From the NCBI GenBank assembly GCA_963729295.1, contig CAVSNJ010000028.1, positions 124,001 through 188,000 of the forward strand: a stretch of DNA of 64,000 nucleotides, given 5' to 3'. The notes under the pieces were generated by a model. The model searched no databases and was not told where the DNA came from. It saw nothing but the letters and a program-made list of their open reading frames with translations. The position numbers and the translations under genes were made by a program. Shown piece by piece: positions 40,064 to 48,123 of this stretch. Position 1 is the first letter of the stretch. Each line of letters starts with the position of its first letter. Origin of the DNA: DATJLY01 sp963729295 (lineage in GTDB: Bacteria; Pseudomonadota; Alphaproteobacteria; ATCC43930; CGMCC-115725).

Positions 40064-40975
40064 TCACTTTTCGAACTCGAGGCGGATGGCGTCGTAGCGC
40101 TCGCGGTCGTCGGACCAGTTCTCGGTGACGCGGACATGGAGGAAGAGATGGACGCGCCGTTCCATGAGCGCCTCGAGCTCGCGCCGCGCCGCCTCGCCGA
40201 TGCGCTTCACCTGCGCGCCGCCCTTGCCGAGCACGATCGGCTTGTGGCTCTCGCGCGCGACATGGATCGTGGCATCGATCCTGACGCTGCCGTCCTTGCG
40301 CTCCTCCCAGGTCTCGGTCTCGACGGTGATGGCGTAAGGCAGCTCCTCGTGGAGCTGAAGGAACACCTGCTCGCGCACGAGCTCGGCGGCGAGGAGACGA
40401 AGCGGCACGTCCGACGCCTGGTCCTCGGGGAACAGCCACGGGCCTTCCGGCGCGACCCCGGCGAGATGATCGGCGAGATCATCGAGCCCGTCGCCGGTCA
40501 GGCTCGAGATCATGAAGATGCGCTCGAACTTGCCGCGCTGGTCGAGCGCAGCGGCGAGCGGCAGAAGTTTCTCGCGCGCCACGCGGTCGATCTTGTTGAG
40601 GGCGAGGATCGCGCGCCCTCCCGCCGCCGTGGCGCCGAGACCGTCGATGATGCGCTCGCTGTCGGCATCCAAGCCGCGCGCCGCATCGATGAGCACGATC
40701 ACGGCGTCGGCATCGGCGGCGCCGGCCCACGCCGCCTTCACCATGGCGCGCTCGAGCCGCCGCTTCGGCGTCGCAAATATGCCGGGCGTGTCGATGAAGA
40801 CGAGTTGCGTCGACCCGCGCATGACGATGCCAAGCACGCGCGCGCGCGTCGTCTGCACCTTGGGGCTGACGATCGAGACCTTGCTGCCGACGAGGCGGTT
40901 CAGAAGCGTCGATTTGCCGGCGTTGGGCGCGCCCAGGATCGCAACCGTGCCGCAGCGCCGCGCCGCTTCGCTCAT
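40064..40975 (-). CDS. era: GTPase Era
   Basis: A 303-residue Era: G1 GAPNAGKST, G3 DTPG, G4 NKID and a C-terminal KH domain ending in the region VLGKGGAQVKRIGEAAR. Era binds 16S rRNA near its 3' end and helps 30S assembly. Its ATG overlaps the rnc stop by 4 bp (ATGA), the usual arrangement for RNase III and Era. Confidence 0.95.
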   Translation of the reverse strand: MSEAARRCGTVAILGAPNAGKSTLLNRLVGSKVSIVSPKVQTTRARVLGIVMRGSTQLVFIDTPGIFATPKRRLERAMVKAAWAGAADADAVIVLIDAARGLDADSERIIDGLGATAAGGRAILALNKIDRVAREKLLPLAAALDQRGKFERIFMISSLTGDGLDDLADHLAGVAPEGPWLFPEDQASDVPLRLLAAELVREQVFLQLHEELPYAITVETETWEERKDGSVRIDATIHVARESHKPIVLGKGGAQVKRIGEAARRELEALMERRVHLFLHVRVTENWSDDRERYDAIRLEFEK

Positions 40976-41664
40976 TGCGCGGCGTCGAGCGCCGCCAGCG
41001 CCGCCGCGGCGGCCGCGGTTTCGGCGGCGCGCTTCGAGGTGCCGTTCGCGGTCGCGGGCGGGAGCCCCTCGACCGAGACCGTCACGGTGAAGCGGCGGCG
41101 ATGCGCCGGCCCTTCGGTCGCGACCGTGCGATAGGTGGGGATCGGCAGGCCGCGGCCTTGCGCCCATTCCTGGAGCGCGGTTTTCGGATCGCGCGGCGGC
41201 GCGCCCAGGGCGGTGAGGCGCGCATCCCACCAGCGCTCGACGAAGCGCCGCGCCACGCCGAGCCCACCGTCGAGATAGAGCGCGGCGATGACCGCCTCGC
41301 ACACGTCGGCGAGCACGCTCGTATTCTGGCGCAGGCCGGCCGCGTCCTGACCGGCCGAGACGACGAGCCGCTCGCCCAATCCCACCGCCTGCGCCACCTC
41401 GGTCAAGGCTTCGCGCCGCACGAGATGCGCGTGGCGGCGCGTCAATTCGCCTTCGCTCTCGTCGGGGAAGCGGCGCCACAGCAATTCGGCGACGACGAGG
41501 CCGAGGACGCGGTCGCCCAGGAATTCGAGCCGCTCGTAGGCGCGGCGCGGGCCGCCGCGGCGGCGCACTTCGCGCAACGTCAACGATTCCGCGAGAAGCT
41601 CGGGCTGCGCGAATTCGTGGTCCAGGAGTTGGGCGAGGCTCAGCGGCGCGGCCGTATCGTTCAT
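40972..41664 (-). CDS. rnc: Ribonuclease III
   Basis: A 230-residue RNase III. The catalytic signature is ERLEFLGDRVL, with a second acidic site in DVCEAVIAALYLDGG, followed by a double-stranded RNA-binding domain (about 155-225). It processes rRNA precursors and structured mRNAs. It starts one base after the lepB stop. Confidence 0.95.
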   Translation of the reverse strand: MNDTAAPLSLAQLLDHEFAQPELLAESLTLREVRRRGGPRRAYERLEFLGDRVLGLVVAELLWRRFPDESEGELTRRHAHLVRREALTEVAQAVGLGERLVVSAGQDAAGLRQNTSVLADVCEAVIAALYLDGGLGVARRFVERWWDARLTALGAPPRDPKTALQEWAQGRGLPIPTYRTVATEGPAHRRRFTVTVSVEGLPPATANGTSKRAAETAAAAAALAALDAAQ

Positions 41665-41665
41665 G

Positions 41666-42493
41666 TCAGCGGATCGCCGTGAAGAGCCGGCCGTAGCGCA
41701 CCGTGAACGGCCATTTCCACGGCTCCCACAAGGCGGCATAGCCGTCGGTGGAGAAGAACAGGAATTCGGCGCGGCCGACCAGGTTTTCCGACGGCACGAA
41801 GCCCACGCCGCTCCGCGGGTCGCGGCTGTCGGCGCTGTCGTCGCGGTTGTCGCCCATCATGAAATAATGATCGGGCGGTACGGTGAAGACGGGCGTGTTG
41901 TCGAATTGCGGCATGTTGCAGTTCTTGATCATGTGGTGCGGCGCGCCGCCCGGCAGCGTCTCCTGATACTGCGGATAGTTGCCCGCGCCGCAGCCCGCCT
42001 CGCCGGAGCGGAACGGCTCGTCGTAGTAGAAGTCGTCGATGCGCTGGCGCGGCACCTGCGTGTCGTTGATGTAGAGGAGCCCGTCCTTCATCTGCACGCG
42101 GTCGCCCGGCAATCCGACGACGCGCTTGATGAAGTCGGTCGAGGGATCGCAGCTTCGCTTGCGGAAATCCGCCTCGTCCGCCGGCAGGCGCGAGAAATCG
42201 CACGGCAGCTTGAACACCACCACGTCGCCGCGATGCGGCGCGCGGAAGAAGAGGCGCCCTGGACCCGGAATGACCGGGATGCCGAACGGGAACGACCAGC
42301 TGCTGAAGCCGTAGGAGAATTTCTCGACGAAGAGATAGTCGCCGATGAGGAGCGTCGGCACCATCGATGCGGACGGGATGCTGAACGGTTCGAACAGGAA
42401 GGTGCGGATGACGAGCGCGATGAGGATCGCATAGACGAGCGTCTTCACCGTCTCGGCCACGCCCCCCGTCGTCCTGCTAGCCGTCCGAGCCAT
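41666..42493 (-). CDS. lepB: Signal peptidase I
   Basis: A 275-residue LepB with one N-terminal membrane anchor (about 14-32), catalytic Ser in IPSASMVPT, catalytic Lys in FIKRVVGLPGD and FMMGDNRDDSADSRD. It removes signal peptides from exported proteins. The insertion around residues 140-185 (PGGAPHHMIKNCN) is common in alphaproteobacterial LepB. The ATG at 42493 starts shortly before the anchor; the 133 bp upstream hold no gene and may contain its promoter. Confidence 0.93.
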   Translation of the reverse strand: MARTASRTTGGVAETVKTLVYAILIALVIRTFLFEPFSIPSASMVPTLLIGDYLFVEKFSYGFSSWSFPFGIPVIPGPGRLFFRAPHRGDVVVFKLPCDFSRLPADEADFRKRSCDPSTDFIKRVVGLPGDRVQMKDGLLYINDTQVPRQRIDDFYYDEPFRSGEAGCGAGNYPQYQETLPGGAPHHMIKNCNMPQFDNTPVFTVPPDHYFMMGDNRDDSADSRDPRSGVGFVPSENLVGRAEFLFFSTDGYAALWEPWKWPFTVRYGRLFTAIR

Positions 42494-42626
42494 CAAGATC
42501 GTCCAATAAGCCCTTGATTTTACGAAATTTCGGGAAGGGTCTGGTCGGCCTCGTCGCGACCGATCAAAGCGAAGCCGATGGGTCTTCGTCAAGCGCGGCA
42601 GGTTGCCGCTGAAAGAGCCCGAGTCG

Positions 42627-43028
42627 CTACTCCGCCTTCTCGGCCGAGATGATGACGAAGGCGTGCGCCATGGGCGGCTCGTCGGTGAGCGTCAGCTCGA
42701 TCGCGGCCCGCATGCCGGGAGGCGTGAGGCGCTCCAGCCGCGCCAAGGCGCCGCCCGTCAGGATCATGCTCGGCTTGCCGCCCGGCAGATTGACGACACC
42801 CAGATCGCGGAAGAACACGCCGTCGCGAAAGCCGGTGCCGAGCGCCTTGGCGCACGCCTCCTTGGCGGCAAAGCGCTTGGCGTAGCTCGCAACGCGGCCG
42901 GCGCGGCGCTCGGAGCGCGTGCGCTCCGCCTCCGTGAAGACGCGGTCGAGGAAACGCTCGCCATGGCGCTCGAGCGTCTGCTCGATGCGGCGGATGTCGA
43001 TCAGGTCCGTACCGATGCCGAGGATCAT
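42627..43028 (-). CDS. acpS: Holo-[acyl-carrier-protein] synthase
   Basis: A 133-residue AcpS: GIGTDLIDIRRIE with the magnesium-binding Asp and FAAKEACAKALGTG with the conserved Glu. It transfers 4'-phosphopantetheine from CoA to ACP. Its ATG overlaps the pdxJ stop by 4 bp. Confidence 0.94.
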   Translation of the reverse strand: MILGIGTDLIDIRRIEQTLERHGERFLDRVFTEAERTRSERRAGRVASYAKRFAAKEACAKALGTGFRDGVFFRDLGVVNLPGGKPSMILTGGALARLERLTPPGMRAAIELTLTDEPPMAHAFVIISAEKAE

Positions 43029-43759
43029 TTCTTTCGCGCCTCGTCCATCAGCGCACGCATGCGGCGGATCGCACCGTCGAGCCCGGTGAAGATCGCCTCA
43101 CCGACGAGGAAATGGCCGATGTTCAGCTCGACGATGGTCGCGATCGCGGCGACGGGTGCAACCGTGTCGAATCCCAGCCCGTGCCCGGCGTGGCATTCGA
43201 GGCCGCGCGATGCCGCGAGCGCCGCGGCAGCGACGAGGCGTGCCAGTTCGCGCGCGCGCAGCGGCCCCGCCGCATCGCAATAGGCGCCGGTATGGAGCTC
43301 GACGACGGGCGCGCCGAGTTTTTGCGCCGCGTCAAGCTGGCGCTCCTCGGGATCGATGAAGAGGCTGACGCGGATGCCGGCCTCGCGCAGCTCCGTGACG
43401 AAGCGCGCGAGATGCGCGATGCCGCCCGCGGCGTCGAGCCCGCCCTCGGTCGTGACCTCGCTGCGCTTTTCCGGCACGAGGCAGGCGGCGTGCGGGCGAT
43501 GGCGGAGCGCGATCGCCAGCATCTCGTCGGTCGCCGCCATTTCGAGATTGAGCGGCCGGTCGATCTCGGCACGAAGGCGCGCGATGTCGTCATCGGAGAT
43601 GTGGCGCCGGTCCTCGCGCAGATGCGCGGTGATGCCGTCGGCGCCCGCGGCCACGGCAACGCGCGCGGCGCGCACCGGATCGGGATGACGCCCGCCCCGT
43701 GCGTTCCGGATGGTGGCGACGTGGTCGATGTTGACGCCGAGGCGAAGCGGAAGAGCCAT
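43025..43759 (-). CDS. pdxJ: Pyridoxine 5'-phosphate synthase
   Basis: A 244-residue PdxJ TIM barrel: LGVNIDHVATIRNARGG at the N-terminus and HAGHGLGFDTVAPVAAI near the C-terminus. It condenses 1-deoxyxylulose 5-phosphate with 3-amino-2-oxopropyl phosphate to make PNP, the last ring-forming step of vitamin B6 synthesis. It lies 3 bp after rsh in the conserved cluster. Confidence 0.95.
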   Translation of the reverse strand: MALPLRLGVNIDHVATIRNARGGRHPDPVRAARVAVAAGADGITAHLREDRRHISDDDIARLRAEIDRPLNLEMAATDEMLAIALRHRPHAACLVPEKRSEVTTEGGLDAAGGIAHLARFVTELREAGIRVSLFIDPEERQLDAAQKLGAPVVELHTGAYCDAAGPLRARELARLVAAAALAASRGLECHAGHGLGFDTVAPVAAIATIVELNIGHFLVGEAIFTGLDGAIRRMRALMDEARKK

Positions 43760-43762
43760 CCC

Positions 43763-45976
43763 TCAGCCGCGCGCGCGCTCGACGGAATTGATGAGGGGGG
43801 TGGCGCGCAAGGCCGCGATGATGGTGGTGAGGTGGCGCACGTCCTGCACCTCGATATCGACCAGGATCTCGAAGAAATCCTGGCTGCGGTTGGTGATCTT
43901 GAGGTTGGTGATGTTGCCGGAGTTCTTGCCGATCACCGTGGTGAGGCTGCCCAAGGACCCGGGCTCGTTGCCGATCGTGACGTGGATGCGCCCGACATGG
44001 CCGCCCGGCTCGCCGCCGTCGGGCGCGTTCCAGGCGACGTCGAGCCAGCGCTCGGGCATCTCGGCGAAACTCTCGAGCGTGTCGCAGTCGATCGTGTGGA
44101 TGGTGACGCCCTTGCCGGTCGTGACGATGCCGACGATGCGGTCGCCCGGCAGCGGATGGCAGCAGCCGGCGTAATGCACCGCCATGCCGGGAATGAGGCC
44201 GCGGATCGGCACGGCATTTTCCGACGCCTTCCTCGCCCTCGCGGGCGGGATGAGCGGCACGACCTTGCCGCGCGCATCGGCCTTGGGCGGAAAGACGGCA
44301 TGCACGATCTCGCGGCCGGTGTGGTTGCCGGCTCCGACCGCGGCGCACAGATCCTCGGCCGTGTCGCAATCGAACTGGCGCAGCACGTCGTCGACCGCCT
44401 TGTCGGAATATTCGTGGCCTTCCTGGCGGAACGCCTTCTGCAGGATGGCCTTGCCGAGATCGAGATATTGCTGGCGCTGCTGCGTCCTGATGAAACGGCG
44501 GATGCGGGCGCGCGCCTTGCCGGTGACGACGAAGCGCTCCCAGGTCGGCGACGGCGTCTGCGCCTTGGAGGTCACGATCTCGACCTGGTCGCCGTTGACG
44601 AGCTGCGTCCTGAGCGGGACGAGGCGGCCGTTGATCTTGGCGCCGACGCAGGTATCGCCGATCTGCGAATGGACGGCATAGGCGAAATCGACGGGCGTGG
44701 CGCTCCGCGGCAGCTCGATCAGATCGCCCTTCGGCGTGAAGCAGAAGACGCGGTCGCGATACATCTCGAGCTTCGTGTGCTCGAGGAACTCCTGCGGATC
44801 GGGCGCGTGCTCGAGAATATCCAAGAGCTCGCGCAGCCAGCGGAACTGGCGGCCCTCGGTCGAGGGCGCGGATTGCTTGTAGACCCAGTGCGCGGCGACG
44901 CCCAGTTCCGCCACCTCGTGCATCTCGCGCGTCCTGATCTGCACTTCGATGCGCTGGCGCTCGGGGCCGATGACGCCGGTGTGGAGCGAGCGGTAATTGT
45001 TGGGCTTGGGCGTCGAGATATAGTCCTTGAAGCGGCCGGGCACGACCGGATAGCGCCCATGCAGCACGCCCAGCGCGTGATAGCACTGCTCGATATCCTC
45101 GACGACGATGCGGAACGCCATGACGTCGGCAAGCTGCTCGAAGGCGACGTTCTTCCGCTGCATCTTGCGCCAGATCGAGTTGGGCGATTTCTCGCGCCCC
45201 GACAGCTCGGACTTGATGCCGGCTTCCTTGAGCGTCGCCGACAGCTCGGCCATGATGCGGCGCGGCAGCTCGTCGCCTTTCTGGCGCAGGAACGAGAGCC
45301 GCGCGATGATGCTCTCGCGCGCCTCGGGATAAAGCTCGGCGAACGACATGTCCTCGAGCTCGTCCTGAACCTCGTGCATGCCCATGCGCTCGGCGAGCGG
45401 CGCATAAATCTCCATCGTCTCGCGCGCGATGCGGCGGCGCTTTTCTGCGTCGGCCACGAAGCGCAGCGTGCGCATGTTGTGGAGCCGGTCCGCGAGCTTC
45501 ACCAGGAGGACGCGGATATCCTCCGACATGGCGAGGACGAGTTTGCGGAAATTCTCGGCCTGGCGCGTCTGGTCGGATTGCAGCTCGAGGCGAGAGAGCT
45601 TGGTCACGCCGTCGACGAGCCGCGCGATGTCGGCGCCGAACAGCCGTTCGATATCCTCGAGCGTCGCGACCGTGTCCTCGACCGTGTCGTGCAGGAGGCC
45701 GGTGATGATCGACGAGCCGTCGAGCTTCATCCCGGCAAGGATGCCGGCGACCTCCACCGGGTGCGAGAAATAGGGATCGCCCGAGAGGCGCATCTGGCTG
45801 CCATGCGCCTTCATCGAGAACACGTAAGCGCGGTTGATGGCGTCCTCGTCGGCCGACGGGTCATAGGATTTGACCCGCTCGACCAGCTCGAACTGACGCA
45901 TGATCCTTGGCGGCGTCCCGGCGCTGTTGGCGGGGACGGGTGCGGCCTGGGCGATGGGCGCCTCGACCGCCGTCAT
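43763..45976 (-). CDS. Bifunctional (p)ppGpp synthetase/hydrolase (RelA/SpoT family)
   Basis: A 737-residue long RSH protein: hydrolase domain with LLHDTVEDT (HDxxED) near residue 94, synthetase domain with REKSPNSIWRKM and VEVQIRTREMHEVAELG, then TGS (about 400-460) and a C-terminal ACT domain. Both catalytic motif sets look intact, so it should make and degrade the stringent-response alarmone, as the single long RSH of most alphaproteobacteria does. ATG 45976 is 3 bp after rpoZ; ATG 45901 at MRQFELVERV is an alternative with better conservation. Confidence 0.93.
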   Translation of the reverse strand: MTAVEAPIAQAAPVPANSAGTPPRIMRQFELVERVKSYDPSADEDAINRAYVFSMKAHGSQMRLSGDPYFSHPVEVAGILAGMKLDGSSIITGLLHDTVEDTVATLEDIERLFGADIARLVDGVTKLSRLELQSDQTRQAENFRKLVLAMSEDIRVLLVKLADRLHNMRTLRFVADAEKRRRIARETMEIYAPLAERMGMHEVQDELEDMSFAELYPEARESIIARLSFLRQKGDELPRRIMAELSATLKEAGIKSELSGREKSPNSIWRKMQRKNVAFEQLADVMAFRIVVEDIEQCYHALGVLHGRYPVVPGRFKDYISTPKPNNYRSLHTGVIGPERQRIEVQIRTREMHEVAELGVAAHWVYKQSAPSTEGRQFRWLRELLDILEHAPDPQEFLEHTKLEMYRDRVFCFTPKGDLIELPRSATPVDFAYAVHSQIGDTCVGAKINGRLVPLRTQLVNGDQVEIVTSKAQTPSPTWERFVVTGKARARIRRFIRTQQRQQYLDLGKAILQKAFRQEGHEYSDKAVDDVLRQFDCDTAEDLCAAVGAGNHTGREIVHAVFPPKADARGKVVPLIPPARARKASENAVPIRGLIPGMAVHYAGCCHPLPGDRIVGIVTTGKGVTIHTIDCDTLESFAEMPERWLDVAWNAPDGGEPGGHVGRIHVTIGNEPGSLGSLTTVIGKNSGNITNLKITNRSQDFFEILVDIEVQDVRHLTTIIAALRATPLINSVERARG

Positions 45977-45979
45977 CGC

Positions 45980-46468
45980 TTACTGCTCGGGGCCTTCGAG
46001 ATTGGTCTCGTCGATCGCATCCTCGCCCGCCTCTTCGTCGAGCTCGGGAAGCGCCTCGTCGACCGCCTCGGGAGTATCCTCGGCGAGCAGCACGTCCTCC
46101 GGCAGCTCCTCGTCGATGGCTTCTTCCTCGCCTTCGCCCTCGACATCCTCGCCATCGATCTCGACGGCGGGGCCGAGATCGACCGGCCACGCGCCCTGCG
46201 CGCCGATCTCGATCTCCTGATCCTCCTCGGGCTCGTCGATCTCGACATGCTTCTGCATGCCCCTGATGAGGCTCGTCTGGAGCGTATCGATCTCGACCGA
46301 TTCCGCGGCGATCTCGCGCAGCGCCACGACCGGATTCTTGTCGTTGTCGCGGTCGAGCGTCGGCTGCTGGCCCTGCGCCATCTCGCGCGCGCGCTGCGCC
46401 GCGAGCAGCACGAGCTCGAAGCGGTTCGGGATCTTGATGACACAATCTTCGACGGTGACACGCGCCAT
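45980..46468 (-). CDS. rpoZ: RNA polymerase omega subunit with acidic C-terminal extension
   Basis: A 162-residue RpoZ. Residues 1-70 are the conserved omega fold (ARVTVEDC, NRFELVLLAAQRAREM, NPVVALREIA). The C-terminal 85 residues are strikingly acidic, with long Glu/Asp runs such as VEGEGEEEAIDEELPED and very few basic residues. Omega helps assembly and is needed for (p)ppGpp binding by RNA polymerase; the partner gene rsh follows directly. Most omegas are 90-130 residues, so the tail is unusually long. Confidence 0.92.
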   Translation of the reverse strand: MARVTVEDCVIKIPNRFELVLLAAQRAREMAQGQQPTLDRDNDKNPVVALREIAAESVEIDTLQTSLIRGMQKHVEIDEPEEDQEIEIGAQGAWPVDLGPAVEIDGEDVEGEGEEEAIDEELPEDVLLAEDTPEAVDEALPELDEEAGEDAIDETNLEGPEQ

Positions 46469-46504
46469 GCTCGAACTCCGAGAGCGGAAACCTTTGAGTC
46501 GTTC

Positions 46505-46533
46505 AATATATGGGCGTCAGAGTCCTGATGCAA
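46505..46533 (-). promoter_or_regulatory. Sigma-70 promoter of the rpoZ-rsh cluster
   Basis: On the leftward strand TTGCAT (46533-46528) and TATATT (46510-46505) are 17 bp apart, 36 bp upstream of the rpoZ ATG. The boxes match 4 of 6 and 5 of 6 positions. This is the only long gap upstream of the cluster, so it likely drives rpoZ, rsh, pdxJ and acpS. Confidence 0.6.
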
Positions 46534-46614
46534 CAGGGGTTTAGGGACCGTTAACGGGCCGCCGCGATGACAGCCCGGCCGTGACAAGCTAGGCTCTTCG
46601 CAGAGGAGATTGCC

Positions 46615-47226
46615 ATGGCTGAAGGAACGGCGGCGGCAGCACGGCGGGACGCGGGCGAGGTCGCCTATTACGGGGTCCATCACCTGGCGCTCAACACCGA
46701 CGACATGAAGACGACGATCGACTTCTATGTCGGCGTGCTCGGCATGCGGCTCGTCCATGCGATGCGCGTGCCGCCCGGCCTCGGCACCGGGCCGGGCAAT
46801 CGCGGCAACCCGCCATTCGAGGAGATCCGCCACTATTTCTTCGACATGGGGCGCGACGCGCTCCTCGCCTTCTTCGAGATCCCGAAAGGCGCCAAGCCCC
46901 AGGGCGACCGCGACGCGATCGCGATGATGCAGCACGTCTCGTTCGCGGTCGGGCCCGAAAGCCAGGGCCGCATCCGCGCGCGGCTCGAACGGGCGGGCGT
47001 CCCCTATGACGGGCCGATCGAAGTTCTACCTGGGGTTTATTCAGTCTATTGCTTCGATCCCAACGGGATCAGGCTCGAATTCAGCACCCAGCCGGGCGAC
47101 GGCGCGGGCGAGCCGAGCATCGTTCAAGGCCAGCGCCAGACGCGGGCCGTCGCGCGGCGCGAGGTCGAGAGCCTGAGCCGCGATCCCGCCTGGCTCGAGC
47201 GCGCGCTCGCGGGGCTGCCCGACTGA
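46615..47226 (+). CDS. VOC-family (glyoxalase/bleomycin resistance) protein
   Basis: A 203-residue protein with one vicinal-oxygen-chelate domain (about 17-160): VHHLALNTDDMKTTIDFYV, MMQHVSFAV and the metal-binding Glu in GIRLEFST. The two His and the Glu fit a divalent metal site used by dioxygenases and glyoxalases. A charged C-terminal tail of 45 residues follows. GAGGAG lies 7 nt before ATG 46615. The substrate is unknown. Confidence 0.82.
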   Translation: MAEGTAAAARRDAGEVAYYGVHHLALNTDDMKTTIDFYVGVLGMRLVHAMRVPPGLGTGPGNRGNPPFEEIRHYFFDMGRDALLAFFEIPKGAKPQGDRDAIAMMQHVSFAVGPESQGRIRARLERAGVPYDGPIEVLPGVYSVYCFDPNGIRLEFSTQPGDGAGEPSIVQGQRQTRAVARREVESLSRDPAWLERALAGLPD

Positions 47227-47328
47227 GCCTTGCTCGGCCGCCCTTCCCCCGCAATTTCCTTCGACTAAGGGATGGGGACGACCTAGCTAGAACGAGCGTT
47301 AGTCCGGTCGGTGGCAGAGTACTTGCGC

Positions 47329-48105
47329 ATGGATGGCCAGATCGAGGCGGCGGCCAAGCCGCAGCGACACTTGGTGCAGTTCTACGGGCCGGACGCGATC
47401 CCCTTGGTGCGCAACGTCGGCGCCTATGTCGCGCGCGGCCTGGCGGCAGGCGGGGCCGCGGTCGTCATCGCCAATCCGGCGCATTGCGCGGCGATCGGCG
47501 CGCGCCTCGTCGCGTGCGGCGTCGATGCCGGGGCGGCGCGCGCGAGCGGACGCCTCAAGCTCTTCGACGCCAAGGAAACGCTCGACCAATTCATGATCGA
47601 GGGCGAGCCGCACCGCGGCCGCTTTGACGCGGCCGTGGGCGGCGTTGTGCGCGACATGGCGGCCGAATGGGGCGCGGGCAATTTGCGCGGCTTCGGCGAG
47701 ATGGTGGGGCTCTTGTGGCGCGCCGGCAATCGCGCCGCCGCGCTCATGCTCGAGCGTTTCTGGAATGAGCTGTTGGCGCTGAACGGCTTCGCACTTTATT
47801 GCGCCTATCCGCTCGACGTCCTCGCCGCGGGCTTCCGGCACGAGGATGTGGACGGCGTGCTCGCGATGCACACGGACGTGATCGACACGGGCGCGCCGGG
47901 ACAGCTCGGCAACGCGGTGCTGCGCGCGCTCGACGAAATCATGGGCGGGCGCGCCGATGGGCTGAAGCAGCTCATGCGTACGACGCCTGTCCGCGCGGAC
48001 TGGGCCGCGCTGCCGGAAGGCGAGGCGACCGTGCTGTGGCTCCGCCACAACCTGCCCGACCAAGTCGACCGGATCCTCGCCCGCGCGCGCCGGCATTTCG
48101 ATTAA
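47329..48105 (+). CDS. MEDS (DcmR-like sensory) domain protein
   Basis: A 258-residue protein with a RecA-like MEDS domain (about 12-170): RHLVQFYGPDAIPLVRNV, GGAAVVIANPAHC and FGEMVGLLWRAGNRAAAL. MEDS domains occur in regulators of the DcmR type and next to histidine kinases, where they are thought to sense small molecules. Here the convergent neighbour is a hybrid histidine kinase, a frequent partner. The C-terminal 60 residues are helical with no recognised output domain. GTG 47311 is an alternative start. Confidence 0.7.
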   Translation: MDGQIEAAAKPQRHLVQFYGPDAIPLVRNVGAYVARGLAAGGAAVVIANPAHCAAIGARLVACGVDAGAARASGRLKLFDAKETLDQFMIEGEPHRGRFDAAVGGVVRDMAAEWGAGNLRGFGEMVGLLWRAGNRAAALMLERFWNELLALNGFALYCAYPLDVLAAGFRHEDVDGVLAMHTDVIDTGAPGQLGNAVLRALDEIMGGRADGLKQLMRTTPVRADWAALPEGEATVLWLRHNLPDQVDRILARARRHFD

Positions 48106-48123
48106 GGTTCCCCGCACCCGCTT

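Noticed and set aside
43112..46528. Rightward open frame of 1138 codons
   Set aside because: It lies entirely antisense to pdxJ, rsh and rpoZ and has no recognisable domain; long antisense frames are expected at this GC content.
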